Notes: generated from the letters alone by a model not told the origin. A stretch of DNA of 64,000 nucleotides from Pseudomicrostroma phylloplanum (GCA_039545275.1 BCHS01000008.1:620001-684000), one strand, 5' to 3'; numbered from the stretch's first letter, positions 40,159-52,200 are shown. A program made the numbers and translations.

Positions 40159-43100
40159 CTAATACAAGGCTTCCGCCACGGCGCTCAACCCGAACATGAA
40201 GACGATGAGCAAATTCGCCATGGCAAAGTGGGTGATACTCCTCCCAATCTCCAGCCAAGCCCCGCTGGTCTGCACGCTGAAGAGAAAGTTGAGCGCAAGG
40301 ACGTCGGCGGCAATCGAGGCGATCAGGACCAGACCGTGCGACGATTCGAAGCCGAGCCCGCCGATGGCGTAAGGTCCAAAGAGGGGTGGGCCCGCCAGCT
40401 CTAGAGTCAAGCGAGTAGGCTTGTGCTTGTGCGTGTCCGTCCGTGCTGGAGACTCGCCTGATAGGGCCTCCTTGACCTCCCTCTCCTCCTCCTGCGCGCC
40501 CCGCCCCTCCTCTCCGGGTCGATAGGTCCCCAGTACCCTTCCGCTCGGTTGACCGGTGCAGAGGAAATGGAAGACGGAGCAGAGCACGATGAATGGTAAG
40601 AGGATCTTGAGGATCAGTAGGGCGGCCATTGTAAAGGGGGCAAAGACGGGTATGAGCCGGTAGACTGGAGAGAGGTAGAAGGAGGAGATCGACGCGACGT
40701 TTCCTGTGGTGAGAGAGACGGGTGGACAGTGTCAGGTCAGAAGAACTTTGGGAGGGTGGCATGTGCGCCTTGCTTCTCACCTGTACCGAAGAAGCCGACG
40801 TGCAAGAGGAACAGAAAGACCAGCGCTGTCCGCACCTCCTCCAGGCCCACTGTCCGAGGTAACATCAAGGGTCCCTTCAGATGGCCCGCATTGCGAGCCT
40901 TGACCACCTTCTCTTCCAGCACAGCACCTTCCATCTTCGCCCAGACCAGCAGCGTCAGGGTGTAGACGCCAAAGAAGAGGGCTTCGTCCCGCAGACTGAG
41001 CAAGATGAACAGCGGCGCGGCAGAGAAGATGATAATGGCCAGACGCTGTGCGGCTGGCTGTCCCCGCTCGCCTCTCTGGAAACCAAAGAGGAAAGGCAGG
41101 GTTGTAGCACTGCAGAGGACTCCCCAGCCGACGATCTGGTTGACGAGGGGCAGACCTAGCTTGTTCTGCAGGTGGTACGAAGAGGAGAGGGTCACGATTG
41201 TGCTCACGGCTATGAGAGCCGTCTGAGCCGTTAGCACAAGCCGAGTACGTCTCAATGCCGGGTCTTCGGATTGTCCAGTCCTCGCGTCTTGTGCTGCCAA
41301 GAAGATGCTCGGATATCTAACAGCAGCTACACCCGCAGCTATGAACAGTACACCCGTCAAGCCAAGCAGCAACAAGCTCTCCTCTTTCTCTACGCCAGCT
41401 AGCGTGAAGAGGGCAGAGCCGACGCAGGAGAGACCCCACAAGAGGAGCAGACCCTCGTTCTTGCTCCTCTGACCATCGTCTAGCGCGAAGACGGGCCAGC
41501 CAAAGCCGAGGACGAAGAAGCCGAGGGACCACGCATATCGCTGCAGGTATCCAAAGACGATCAGCTCCAGAGCGGCGAGGACGAAGAGGAAGAGAGCGCC
41601 AAGCTTCTTGGCCACAGAGAGAGAATTTGCGCGGGTTGGAGTCGCATTGCTGCCGGTCTCCCTCGCCCTTGACCTGCTCTGATCTGTGACGGCTTTCGTC
41701 CAGACATGCCGAATGACTCCTCGCTGATCAACTACGCGACTCCACAGAAGGGCGGTAGAGGCGACGTAGGCATAGTATGTCAGAGGCGCTTGCTCGGCAA
41801 AGAATTTGCCCCAGAACAGCGCGAGCGTCGACACGGCCAGGAGGTTGCCCAGAGACAACAGTCCGCCTTGTGCAGTCCTGTTGTTAATCATTGCAACCTC
41901 AGCCGAGGTCAGTGCATGCGAGCGCAGCAAGTGAATTGCGCCGTAGAGGATGGAACCCAGGTAGCCTGCTGTGATGATGCCGACCAGGAGCAGCCAGTCG
42001 TACGTTTGCAGATACTTGGCTCCCTCGAGAGCGACATCGATCAGGACCTTGCTACTCTCTATCGACGCCTGGAAGCGCTTAGCCTTGATCTGGTTCTTGA
42101 TCATCGCGACTTCACGCGCTCCAGGTAGTGCGCTGGGGTCGTCACTGTCGTAAAGCTTGTGGAAGGGCGCATACTTCAGCATACGATCACGCCTTTGCTG
42201 GTCTTTGACCCGGTAGATCTCAAGTACTTCGAGGGCGTTGGCGAGCATAGCTCGAGCGGCCGTTTCTGGCTCCATGTTCACAAAGCCCAGAGGTAGGCGA
42301 CCTTCAGAGTTTGCAGGTAGAGGTAGAGCCAGTAGAGTAGCCATCAAAGCAGTCACGTCGGCTTGCTCGATGTCTTCCCGGTGCAGCCCCTCTAAGCCCT
42401 TCCAATCGTGGTAGTAGTCATCAGTCTCTAACTCTGTGGCTCGGCGAGCTAGCTGTTCAGCTCCTTGATGGTCATCCCAAATGACCTTTCTTGGTCCTCG
42501 CAAGCCAGCGCCCCATGCTACGATTGGTGTCCTGGTATTGTCGGGCTCTCCATCTCCATGGTTGCCCTTTGTGCTCATGCCATGGTCAGCACTGAAGATG
42601 AAGGCGGTGCGACTCTCCTCCTGGCCCTCTTCTCGAAAGAACTCTGTGAAGAGCTCCTCGATCCGCCGCGTGATGGCGTCGACGACGATGAGATTGCCCA
42701 CGTACTCTGGAGAATGAGGGCGGTAGGTGTGCCCAGTAGTGTCCAAGCCCAAGAGGTGCAGGAAGAAGACGTTTCCAGGGCGCTTGAGCTCAGCAGCGAG
42801 GGTGTGGTTCGATTTTGCGGCAGCAAACAGCTCTTCGAGTCGGTGGAGGACCCACAGATCCAGATGCGTAGCATCCTTGGTGAAATCCTCTGCCGCCTCA
42901 TTGTACATCCACATGTCCACCCGGCCAGCCTCTGCCCCCTTTGCGAACATCGGCAGGATATCGGGCGAGCCAAAAGTGTAGGCATGCGTAGAGACGTTCA
43001 TGAGCGAGTCAAAGTCTACCGGGTTGAGCTTCCAACCCTTTGTCACGGCAGACACGTCTTCGTACATCCCTGCGATGAGCGCTACGTGACCCGGCCTGCT

Positions 43101-43610
43101 TTCCGTCGGCACACGCGTGTGACTGATGCCCCATGTGCCTCGATTGAGTGCGATGCTGCGCAGGTGAGGTGCTGCGAAGAAGGGGCTTGAAGGATTTGAA
43201 GAGTCTGTCCGAGAGCTCTCGAGCTGCTTGTCGGCGATCAATGCCGATGGCCAGGGGTATGCCTCGGAGCTAGTCTGCTGCAGGTCCTTCTTGGCCCAGT
43301 CTGGGAGCATGTTAGGAGAATGCTCCTTGTACAGCGTGTCGGCCCGCAGACCGTCCCCGACTATGAGCACTAACCGATCGGCAGGGGCTCCAAGCTCTGC
43401 ATCAAGTGGCTCTCCATCGAGACTGTCCTTGAGCGAGTACCTCTTGGTGGGATGGACCACGGGGGAAGTAAAGTAGATGTCAAAGACGGACACGGTAAAG
43501 AGGAGGTGGAACAAGAGCGAGAAGAGCAAGTACCGCAGCGGCGATGACCTGCGAAGAACAGTAGCTGAGTATATGCTACCATCTTGCTCGCTCTTGTTTG
43601 ACGTTGCCAT
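40159..43610 (-). CDS. MCD4: GPI ethanolamine phosphate transferase 1 (Mcd4/PIG-N)
   Basis: ER membrane enzyme that adds ethanolamine phosphate to the first mannose of the GPI precursor. Two exons on the minus strand, 43610-40781 and 40703-40159, in frame, give 1124 residues. N-terminal signal anchor LRYLLFSLLFHLLFTVSVFDIYF; the alkaline-phosphatase-like luminal domain follows with RLVLIVGDGLRADTLY (metal and nucleophile region), TRVPTESRPGHVALIAGMYED, FFLHLLGLDTTGHTYRPHS and IFSADHGMSTKGNHGDGEPDNTRTP. The C-terminal half is a multi-span membrane domain with more than ten hydrophobic segments, ending GAWLEIGRSITHFAMANLLIVFMFGLSAVAEALY. Start ATG 43610 (MATSNKSEQDG); the frame upstream lacks recognisable content. 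Length is normal for the family. Confidence 0.96.
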
Positions 43611-43846
43611 GGGTGACAATCGACGCCCCTGTGAGCAGTCGAGGAGTACGAGGGGAGGAGGAAGAAGCATACGCAGGAACATTGCCTTCCTTTCCTTCCG
43701 ACTCCGACCTTCGCGACGTGGACCGTGCTCTCGGCTGCAGCGCCTGCCGGTTGCGTGACTCGCCGGCGTATCCGGAGGAAAGCGTGCGGGTAGACTACCA
43801 CCATCACCGACAAGCATACCATCCCTGAACAAGCTCATCGATCTGA
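43611..43846. promoter_or_regulatory. divergent promoter region MCD4/SDR
   Basis: Only 236 bp separate the two ATGs, so the promoters must overlap. No specific element was recognised. Confidence 0.5.
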
Positions 43847-45072
43847 ATGCTCTTGGCAAGGTCCTCGTATCCTCGCAGCATCTACAAAGGCTTCCAAAGA
43901 AGTGTCCAGCTTGCTGTCACACCGGTCTCCTATCCGCGGTCGCTCCCATCGCAACGACTTCTGCCCACCCAGCTCACCTTGCGCACCCACGGCCATCAGC
44001 AGCGTTCCGTCACCTCATCATCTCCTCTTCGTCAAAACTACCCGACGACCATGTCTTCCTTCTTCAACGTATCGCGACTCCACGACAAGAACGTCTTCAT
44101 CACCGGTGCATCCGGGGGTATCGGACGGGCCACTGCCGTCCTCTTTGCTCGCTTTGGCGCCAATGTGATCATCACAGCTCGCCGGCTGGATGTACTGCAA
44201 AGCGTCGCCGAGGAATGTCAAGCGGCGAACAAGGAGGGAAAGACTGGACATGGTGGAAAGGTACATGTAGCTCAGCTGGATATGCAAAAGAGGAGCGAGC
44301 TGGACCGGGTACGCGAGGAGTTGCCTGACTGGGCCAAGGAAAAGGTCGATGTACTCGTCAATAATGCTGGGCTGGTCATTGGTGTGGAGAAGGTAGGAGA
44401 TATCAGTCCCGAGGACAGTGAGTACACGCAGTAGCGCTGGAAGATCGGCGTTCTGCTTCTCAGCTGACAATAGCCTTGTAACACTTGCATCACCCTCCGC
44501 ATCCGCTTCTACCCAATAGTCGATGTCATGTACAACACCAATGTCCTCGGTCTCATCCACCTCACCCAGCGCTTCGTAGCCGACTTCAAGAAGCGGGGGT
44601 CGGGCCACATCATTCAGTTGGGCAGCATCGCAGGTCGCGAGGCTTACCCTGCTGGATCCATCTACTGCTCCAGCAAAGCAGCCGTACGAGCCTTCACTTC
44701 GAGTCTGCTCAAGGAACTCGTGGACACACAGATCAGGGTGTCGGAGGTTCAGCGTGAGTGTGCAGTTGGACGAAACAAGTTGCGCAGTTGTCCCTCGAAG
44801 CTGACTCCTTCATTGTCATATCACGTATCCGTGTCGCCGACATAGCCGGAATGGTCGAGACGGACTTCTCCACTACTCGCTTCCGAGGTGACAAGGCGGC
44901 ATCAGCCAAGGTGTACGAGGGCCTCGATGCACTCCAGAGCGAGGACATTGCCGAAGAGATTGTCTGGATTGCCAGTCGTCCGCCGCATGTAAACGTCGCT
45001 GAGACGCTGGTGTTCCCGGTGAATCAGGCGAGCCCGTACCACAATCACCGACCGGGGAAGAAGGCGGCATGA
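43847..45072 (+). CDS. NADP-dependent short-chain dehydrogenase (yeast YMR226C-like), with possible mitochondrial presequence
   Basis: Classical SDR most like the fungal 3-hydroxy acid/serine dehydrogenase group (yeast YMR226C). Exons 43847-44417, 44520-44753 and 44846-45072 join in frame to 343 residues. The cofactor motif is NVFITGASGGIGRATAV, followed by ARR at the NADP-selecting position; structural motif DVLVNNAG; catalytic Ser in LGSIAGREAYP, and Tyr and Lys in SIYCSSKAAV; then PGMVETDFS and the family end LVFPVNQASPYHNH. The first ~68 residues before MSSFFNVSRLHDKN have no acidic residue and are rich in Arg/Ser, resembling a mitochondrial targeting sequence. A second in-frame ATG at 44051 would give the cytosolic form usual for the family. 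Confidence 0.92.
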
Positions 45073-45697
45073 TGGGAATCATGGTACAGCTCCATTGAAA
45101 GCAATGCAAAAAGATCCGTATTTCAGAATACTTTCGTCGATACCGCTGACCATCTTGGTTGCGGCGTGCGGGTGGTGCGGGCTGCCTTTGTGTCCCTGTC
45201 CCTGTCTGTAGCCGTGGCTGGCTTGTCCCCTCCGCCTGATGCGGGCGTGGGAAGGCTGGCTGGCCTGCGCTGGCACACTTCCTTCCCCCCGCCAGCCAGC
45301 CAGCCACGCGCCAGCCACGCCCCTTCCGCTGGAGGGTCAGACCAGCCACGCGCCAACACGCCGCACAGAGAGAGACAGACACAAGCTCACACTCACCCGC
45401 TCGCTCGCTCACTCTTGGTACACAAACATCACTTCTCCCTTTCTTCTCTTCACTGCCATCTTCTTCTCCCCTTTTCTTCCGCAGTGTTTCATCAAGTCCG
45501 TACTGACCCTCGACTGCCATTCCCCGCTCAGGTCAGGTACCCGCAACAACACGGCACCTGAAGCAAGCGCCGCCAGAGGGGAGAACAACACCTCCCCGCC
45601 CCCATCCCGCACCGAGAAGGTCTACCTCGCACGCCTTCTCTTCCACTCGACTCGTCGCATATAGGTGCACCTGCACTCGTTCGCAAGCTCCCCCCTC
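45073..45697. promoter_or_regulatory. intergenic region SDR-PMT2 with clustered CGTGGCTGGC boxes
   Basis: 625 bp. Between 45213 and 45352 there are four copies of a CGTGGCTG-core element: one forward (45213-45222), two inverted inside 45291-45320, and one inverted inside 45342-45352. The rest up to the PMT2 ATG is a pyrimidine-rich leader. The element also occurs upstream of the PDE gene (34656-34665). Its role is unknown. Confidence 0.55.
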
Positions 45698-48600
45698 ATG
45701 TCACTATCGACATCTTCTGGCCTCCTTCATCGCAAAACCTCTTCCTCGTCCCTCTCCTCAGCGTCACCTTCTCCCTTGGCTTACTCAAGAGGCCTTCCTT
45801 CTGTGACACCTTCCCCACCTCAACCCTCGCCCCTCGCCCTCGAAGGATCTCCACGCAGCAGAGGACTTTACAGCTCCCTCGACATCGACCCAGAGAACCC
45901 GGCATCCTACCTCGATCGAAGAAGTCGATTCAGCGGCATCGGCAGATCCAGCTCCCTCCGCAGTTCCTCTTCCAGCAGCTCCCTCGCTCGCAACTACCAC
46001 GCCGAAGAAGGTCACGAAGCCTTTTCTTCCTCACCACAGCAGAGGGCTTACGACGACAATCTCTACAGGACAGACAACAAGTCTCCCCTCCTCCCGCTCA
46101 ACACTCCCCCTCGTAGTCCAAACCGCAAGGGAGACACCAATCCCTTTGACCAACACTACTCCTCCCCCAAGCGCATGCCAAGCCAGATCTTTGGAAGTGG
46201 CATGCACACAAGACAATCTTCCGCCACCCATCAACCTTCAAAACTCGGTCTAGGCTTTTCTCCATACGGCATGGGTGCTTCAGCTACTGCCGACGGGCGC
46301 AACAAGGGCGCATTTACTTCCATTAGCAACGGCGAGAACGAGGGAGAGGACAAGATGACAGAGAAGATGAGGGCTAGTGGAGCCGATGGTGTCTATGGAC
46401 GGGCCGGAATGGATCCCATTGCCGGTACTGGAGACGGAAAGACGGGCAAGTATGCTAGCATGCTGCCCGAGCAAGCGCCACCCCAGACTCCACTGGAGCA
46501 CGCTTACCGGCTCTTGGACCACGAGCATTTCTGCACTGCACTCTACTTTGTCCTTGCTCTGATCACCAGGCTCTATCGCATTGGCAAGTCCCCTACTGTC
46601 ATCTGGGATGAAGCTCACTTTGGCAAGTTCGGGTCGCATTACCTTCAACATGAATTCTACTTTGACGTTCACCCTCCCTTGGGAAAGATGCTGGTCGGAC
46701 TGGCCGGCCTTCTATCTGGGTACAATGGTTCCTTCGAGTTCAAGTCGGGCGAAAGCTATCCGGAAGGCTCTCAGTACTATGTCGGCATGAGGATCATTCT
46801 CGCCCTCTTCGGTGTCGCCATGGTCCCCGTCGCCTGGAGCTCATCTGGAGCGCTGGGCTGGAACAAGCGCAGTAGGCATCTCCTCGCCATCATGGTACTC
46901 TGTGACAATGCCTGGCTCGTCATCTCCCGCTTCATCCTCCTGGACTCAATGCTCCTCTGCTTCACCTTTACCACCGTGCACGGCCTGTTGATGTTCCACC
47001 AGCAACAGAGGCGACCCTTCTCAAGCAAGTGGTGGTTCTGGTTGACCTTCACCGGTCTGAGCATTGGATGCGTGATGAGCGTCAAGTGGGTCGGCCTCTT
47101 TGTCATGTCTTTGGTAGGACTGTACACCATCGAGGACCTCTGGGATCGCTTTGGAGATCTCAAGATGCCAGTGCGAACCTACCTGCGTCACTGGTGTGCT
47201 CGAGCTCTTTGCCTCCTCGCAATCCCACTGACCGTCTACCTCATCTCCTTCAAGCTGCACTTCATGATCCTGTTGCACTCTGGACCAGGAGACGCTCAGA
47301 TGTCTTCCTTGTTCCAGGCTCATCTCAAGGGTAACGACTTTGCAGACTCGCCCCTCGAGGTGGCGTATGGGTCGAGGCTCACCTTCAAGAACATGGGCTA
47401 CGGTGGTGGACTGCTTCACTCGCATGTTCAGACGTACCCTGTGGGCTCTCAGCAGCAGCAAGTGACCTGCTACCACTACAAGGACAACAACAACGAGTTC
47501 ATCGTCACCCCTGTCATCGAACAACAGCAACTGCCCGCACCAGGCTCGGAAGAGGAGAAGACTGCCCCCTTGCGAATGCTGCGAAATGGCGACACGATCC
47601 GCCTGCGCCACGTTCAGACGGGTCGCAATCTCCATTCCCACAAGGTAGCTGCACCCGTGACCAAGGAGAACTACGAAGTCAGCGCTTACGGCAACGACAC
47701 TGTCAGCGACTCCAACGACTACTGGGTCGTGGAGATGGTCGACGATATGCACCAGGGTAAAGCCAAGCTAGGTATGCAAGTCCAGTCGCTCACCAGCAGG
47801 ATCCGCTTCCGACACCAGAACCAACATTGCTACCTGCGAGCTGCCAATGCTGTGCTGCCCCAGTGGGGTTGGAAGCAGGTCGAGGTGTCTTGTGACAAGG
47901 AAAATAACCCCAAGGATGAGCACACCTACTGGAACGTAGAGTCGCACTGGAACGACCGCTTGCCCGCTGGAAACACCAAGCTGTACAAGTCGCCCTTCCT
48001 GCGCGACTTTATCCACTTGAACGTCGCCATGATGACGTCCAACAATGCTTTGGTGCCTGATGCTGACAAGGAGGATCTCCTGGCTTCGATGCCCTTTGAC
48101 TGGCCTCTGCTCTGGAACGGTCTGAGGATGAACTCCTGGGCAGACTCGGCGACCAAGTACTACCTCATTGGCAACCCAGTCATCTGGTGGGGATCCACCG
48201 TCTCCATCTTCGTCTACCTCTTCACCCTCCTCTTCTACCTCGCCCGAATGCAACGACGCCATGCCGACCTCTCCCCAGCTTCTTTCAACCAATTCGTCTT
48301 TGTTGGAAAGATTGGATTCATTGGATGGTTCTTGCACTTTTTGCCCTTCACCATCATGGCGAGGGTGTGCTACATTCATCACTACTTGCCGACACTCTAC
48401 TTTGCCTGCATCCTATACGTGCACGTGCTGGACCATTTCCTGTTCAATGACGCTACCGCCCGGTACAAGTTCATCAAGAGCGAAGCCCCCATCGTCTCCT
48501 CCTCTGTCCCCTCCACTACCGGCACCGGCACCGGCACCGGCAGCTCCAAAGCTCAACAGTCGCAACCCGAGCCCGTCTACCCCGACTCTGGCCTGCGAAG

Positions 48601-48760
48601 ACCAGTGAGCAACACCATGAAGAACATCCTCTTCCTCGTAATCGCCGGAGCCATCGTCGGTACATTTGCCTTTTTCCACAAGACGGCATTGGGAATTGAT
48701 GGACCGGTTTGGAAGTATGCGGGCAGGAAATGGAGGAACAGTTGGAATATTTATGATTAG
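45698..48760 (+). CDS. PMT2: dolichyl-phosphate-mannose protein O-mannosyltransferase, PMT2 subfamily
   Basis: ER enzyme that transfers mannose from dolichol phosphate to Ser/Thr of secretory proteins. A single exon encodes 1020 residues from ATG 45698 (MSLSTSSGLL); the GTG upstream is not used. The first ~270 residues are a Ser/Pro-rich cytosolic extension. Then come FVLALITRLYRIGKSPTVIWDEAHFGKFGSHYL (first luminal loop with the catalytic Asp-Glu, near residue 303), FYFDVHPPLGKMLVGLAG, and RFILLDSMLLCFT. The MIR domain starts at GGGLLHSHVQTYPVGSQQQQVTCYHYKDNNNEF and continues through RHVQTGRNLHSHKVAAPVTKENYEVSAYG. The C-terminal membrane part contains MARVCYIHHYLPTLYFACIL. The wording of these blocks fits PMT2 rather than PMT1 or PMT4. 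Confidence 0.96.
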   Translation: MSLSTSSGLLHRKTSSSSLSSASPSPLAYSRGLPSVTPSPPQPSPLALEGSPRSRGLYSSLDIDPENPASYLDRRSRFSGIGRSSSLRSSSSSSSLARNYHAEEGHEAFSSSPQQRAYDDNLYRTDNKSPLLPLNTPPRSPNRKGDTNPFDQHYSSPKRMPSQIFGSGMHTRQSSATHQPSKLGLGFSPYGMGASATADGRNKGAFTSISNGENEGEDKMTEKMRASGADGVYGRAGMDPIAGTGDGKTGKYASMLPEQAPPQTPLEHAYRLLDHEHFCTALYFVLALITRLYRIGKSPTVIWDEAHFGKFGSHYLQHEFYFDVHPPLGKMLVGLAGLLSGYNGSFEFKSGESYPEGSQYYVGMRIILALFGVAMVPVAWSSSGALGWNKRSRHLLAIMVLCDNAWLVISRFILLDSMLLCFTFTTVHGLLMFHQQQRRPFSSKWWFWLTFTGLSIGCVMSVKWVGLFVMSLVGLYTIEDLWDRFGDLKMPVRTYLRHWCARALCLLAIPLTVYLISFKLHFMILLHSGPGDAQMSSLFQAHLKGNDFADSPLEVAYGSRLTFKNMGYGGGLLHSHVQTYPVGSQQQQVTCYHYKDNNNEFIVTPVIEQQQLPAPGSEEEKTAPLRMLRNGDTIRLRHVQTGRNLHSHKVAAPVTKENYEVSAYGNDTVSDSNDYWVVEMVDDMHQGKAKLGMQVQSLTSRIRFRHQNQHCYLRAANAVLPQWGWKQVEVSCDKENNPKDEHTYWNVESHWNDRLPAGNTKLYKSPFLRDFIHLNVAMMTSNNALVPDADKEDLLASMPFDWPLLWNGLRMNSWADSATKYYLIGNPVIWWGSTVSIFVYLFTLLFYLARMQRRHADLSPASFNQFVFVGKIGFIGWFLHFLPFTIMARVCYIHHYLPTLYFACILYVHVLDHFLFNDATARYKFIKSEAPIVSSSVPSTTGTGTGTGSSKAQQSQPEPVYPDSGLRRPVSNTMKNILFLVIAGAIVGTFAFFHKTALGIDGPVWKYAGRKWRNSWNIYD

Positions 48761-49215
48761 ATGATGGGGAGAATCAAGGGGTTTGGGCTGAGGTGAGGTG
48801 AGGTGTGATGAGGTGAGATGAGGTGGTGAGGTGGTGGGGAGGTTCGCCATTGTGCAGGGGCAGAGCTGGAGGTGCGGGGGCAGGGCAGTCAGGTCCTTCG
48901 GTCGCCGCGAGGCAGCGAGTTCAGATCGCCTTCCGTATCAGAGCGAAGTGAGAGCGGGAGCGGTGGTGCCTCGGAGGAGCCGAGGCGAAAAAGTACTTGA
49001 CTACATCTTTGTTTTCTTCCTTGGAAAAAGAAGCAATCTCTTTTTGGAAACCGTTCACTGCTCAGCTTTCGATACACGCACCCTACCATCTCGTTTCTTG
49101 TGTTGCACCGTGCATCTCCCCACCGTATTTCTCCCCACCCCCGTCTCCCCTTCCCCAGCATCACCTACAACCCCAGCCCTAGCCCCACACCCAGTTCAGC
49201 TCAGCTCAACTCAAC
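48761..49215. other. convergent 3' region PMT2/EDE1 with GAGGT-type minisatellite
   Basis: 455 bp between converging genes. A degenerate GAGGTG repeat (48790-48840) follows PMT2. A CTCAA/CTCAG pentamer repeat (about 49195-49223) overlaps the EDE1 stop codon. No gene was seen in between. Confidence 0.55.
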
Positions 49216-52200
49216 TCAACTCTCAGCCAACAGCCTCTCCAGTGCCTTTTCAACTCTGTAGTTGCTCTTCTCCAGCGCAGCAATGACCTTGTGTCGCGGG
49301 AAACCCATGCCCGCCAGCTGTCGCACCGGCGGGGCGTCGTCCGCCAAAGCAGGGCTAGCGCGTGGCAGACCAGAACCTGCACTGCCACTGTTGCCCGACT
49401 GCTGGGGTACGGAGAGACCCGAGCCTGCACCTGCGCCTGCGCCGGAAGCGTAGGAGGTGTTACCGCTGCTGCTGGGAGCTGCCGTCTCCGGCGGGGGCGG
49501 ACCGGGAGGTGGAGCGTAGTAACTGTTGTTGTTGGTGTAGCTCGAGTCGGGTGCGCCTGAAGAGTACGAGACGGGAGCAGCTGCGGGGGGAGCTCCTGCA
49601 GCGTCACCGGACGGGGCAAAGGCGTCTTCGAAGGAAAAGGCAGACGAATCTGTGCCTCCGCTATGGCTGGTATTGGCCCCGGTAGCGCCGCCCCTGCTGG
49701 TCTGTGTCGGGGAGGAGAAGTTGCCGTACGATCCAAAGTTGATGGGAGGGGCAGCGCCGCCTGTCGAAGACCTCTGCGGAGCGGCTGACGTGGTAGAGCT
49801 TTGCTGAGGAGCGCCACCAAATGCATCGTCAAAGCCGTCAAAGGCATCGTTCGCAGTGGATGAGGGTGCAGCAGAGCCGAAGGGCTGCTGGGCACCCGTG
49901 CTATCCTGCCCTCCAGCAGTGCCGCTGGGCTGACCGCCGCCGCCGAAAGAGGGGACAAAGTCGAAGTCGGCATCGTCATCGAAGGCATCTTCGAATCCAC
50001 CGCTACCGGCACTTGAGGGGGGAGCGCCTCCAGCTGCCGATCGCTGGCCAGCAGTCTCCTTGACCGGGCCCAGGTCCGCAAAGGAGGCTTCAAAGTCGTC
50101 AAAGGAAGTATCCTTGCTGCCGGACGTCGCCATTGCCTGACCGCCTGCCGGTTGAGCAGTATTGGTAGTAGCAGTTGTGGTCATAGTGGAGCCAGAAGTG
50201 CTTCGGACGGGCGGAGGCGGGGCTGCTCGTCTGGTCTTGAGACTGCTGGACGGACTCAAGGGCCTCGAGCTCGCGGCAGTGTCAGCAAGCGCTGAGCCGG
50301 CAAGGGATCTCGTCGAGTCTGTGACCTGCGGCGGGCCAGGGCGAGACGTCGCAAGAGGAAGAGCACCAGACGAGAAGCCGTCATTAGCTCTCGGGGCAGG
50401 CGTGAAGTCCCCAGAGGGCGCATCGACAAAGGCATCAGAGAGCCCCGTGTTCTGGGTACTGACGAAGCCAGAAGCACCTCCGGTCGATTGGTACGAGGTC
50501 GAGCTGGGCATGACACCCGCAGGCTCTCCTCTAGAGGGGAGTGTGTCAACATCCTGTCCGAGACCAGCTGAACCAACATTGGCTGCCGAGGGCTCGAGAT
50601 CGGCACCAGAGGGCAGTTCTGGATACCTCTCTTCCGCTTGAGCGGTCGAGCCGACCGTGGGTAGCGTGCTGCCGGCAACGTCGCCGCCTTGACTGACTGG
50701 ATCCACATCGTTAGCCTCCGTACTGCCAAGCCCAGAATCGCTCAAGCCAGGCGCGTAGCCCCGGTAGCCTCTGCCTTCGTTTTCAAGATCTTCCGGTCCA
50801 TCATCCTCGTCACCAGAAGACAGATCATCGTCTGCATCAATGTCCCGAGCGGGCGATTTGCCTTTGTCCACATTCGTTGTGGGCAGACCCTCTTCATCGC
50901 TTGAGGGCACGTCAGCCGTCGAAGCGGGGGCGGTGGTGTTGAGACCCTCGCTGTCTTCGCGAGCAAGATTGTCGACGGAAGAAACTCCGGTCGAGGCTGC
51001 ATTGGGCGGATCATCAAAGTCACCAAAAGCATCGTCGAATGCAGCGCTGTTGCTACCAGTGGTAACGGCAGCTCGGGACGCGGCTGTCGAAGAAGGGGCA
51101 AAGTCGTCACCGAAGGCATCATCGAAAGCATCGTGCTGCGCGCTTTGCACAGGAGCTGCAGATTGCGTAGGAGGGGGCGCTGAAGCGGAGGTATTCCAAG
51201 GATCCTCTGTTGCATCGTTGCTGATTCCACGACTTTGTGAGTCAGGGCTCTGTTGTGCGACGTCTTCGTGAGACGCTGCAAGACGCATAGCACCTGCTCC
51301 TGCCACAGCGGCACCTACGCCAGCGGCAGCGCCTGCTCCGAGCGTTGCAGCAGAGAGCGAAGGAGATGCAGCGCTGTTGCTCTGGGGAGGTGCAGGCGAA
51401 GAGGTTTTGAATCTATCGAAAGGATTGTTACTTCGGACGCTGCCAGCTGGGCTCTTGACAGCCTCGAGGCCACCAGGAACAGTGGCTTCGTCTTGGGATG
51501 TCGGAGCCTCTACCTCATTGTATCCATAGCCGGCTGTAGTAGCGTCTCTGCTAGCGTTCTCGGCGGCAGCCAAGTGCTCTGCCTTTTCGGTTTGGAGCTT
51601 CTCCTTCTCTCCCTCTGCCGTGCTCAACTGTTTCTTGCCAATGGCGACCATACCTTTTTGCTGGCGAGCGTCCTTCTTGAGCTTCTCGACTTCAGTCCTG
51701 AGCGCGGTCAGCTCAGTCTGCACTTCACTCAAATTCTTCTTCGTCGTTCGAATCTCCTCTCGATCGTGCATCACTTGCTGTTCGATCTCGTCCTTTTCGC
51801 CCTTGAGGCGGGACAATTCTGACTCACCCGAGATGAGCTCATCTCGAAGTGTCTTCAGTTCACCGGCTTGCTTCTCCCTGCGTGCTTCGAGCTCCTTGAC
51901 GAGACGGGTCTCCGTCTCATGAGTAGATCGTACGGTCGAGAGACGGATCTCGAGCTCGGCGAGGGAAGATGCTCCCTGCGAAACACTAGTCTCCAAAGCA
52001 CTGCGACGGCTTTGTAGATCTGCCACTGACCGCTCAGTACTGGTCAGCTGCAAAGTCTTGTTCCCGAACTCAGCACTTTGGTCTATGGGCAGCTGGGAGG
52101 TGGGCGCTGGCGCTGATCGGGTGCCGGAAGGCGGAGGAGATCCTACGTGCGCGGCCGGAGAGCCGCCTCCAAAGAAAGCGTCTTCATCGAAGGGACTACC

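Noticed and set aside
49206..50102. 298-codon minus-strand frame overlapping EDE1
   Set aside because: Out-of-frame translation of the Ser/Gly-rich EDE1 tail; the true frame ends in a clear UBA domain.
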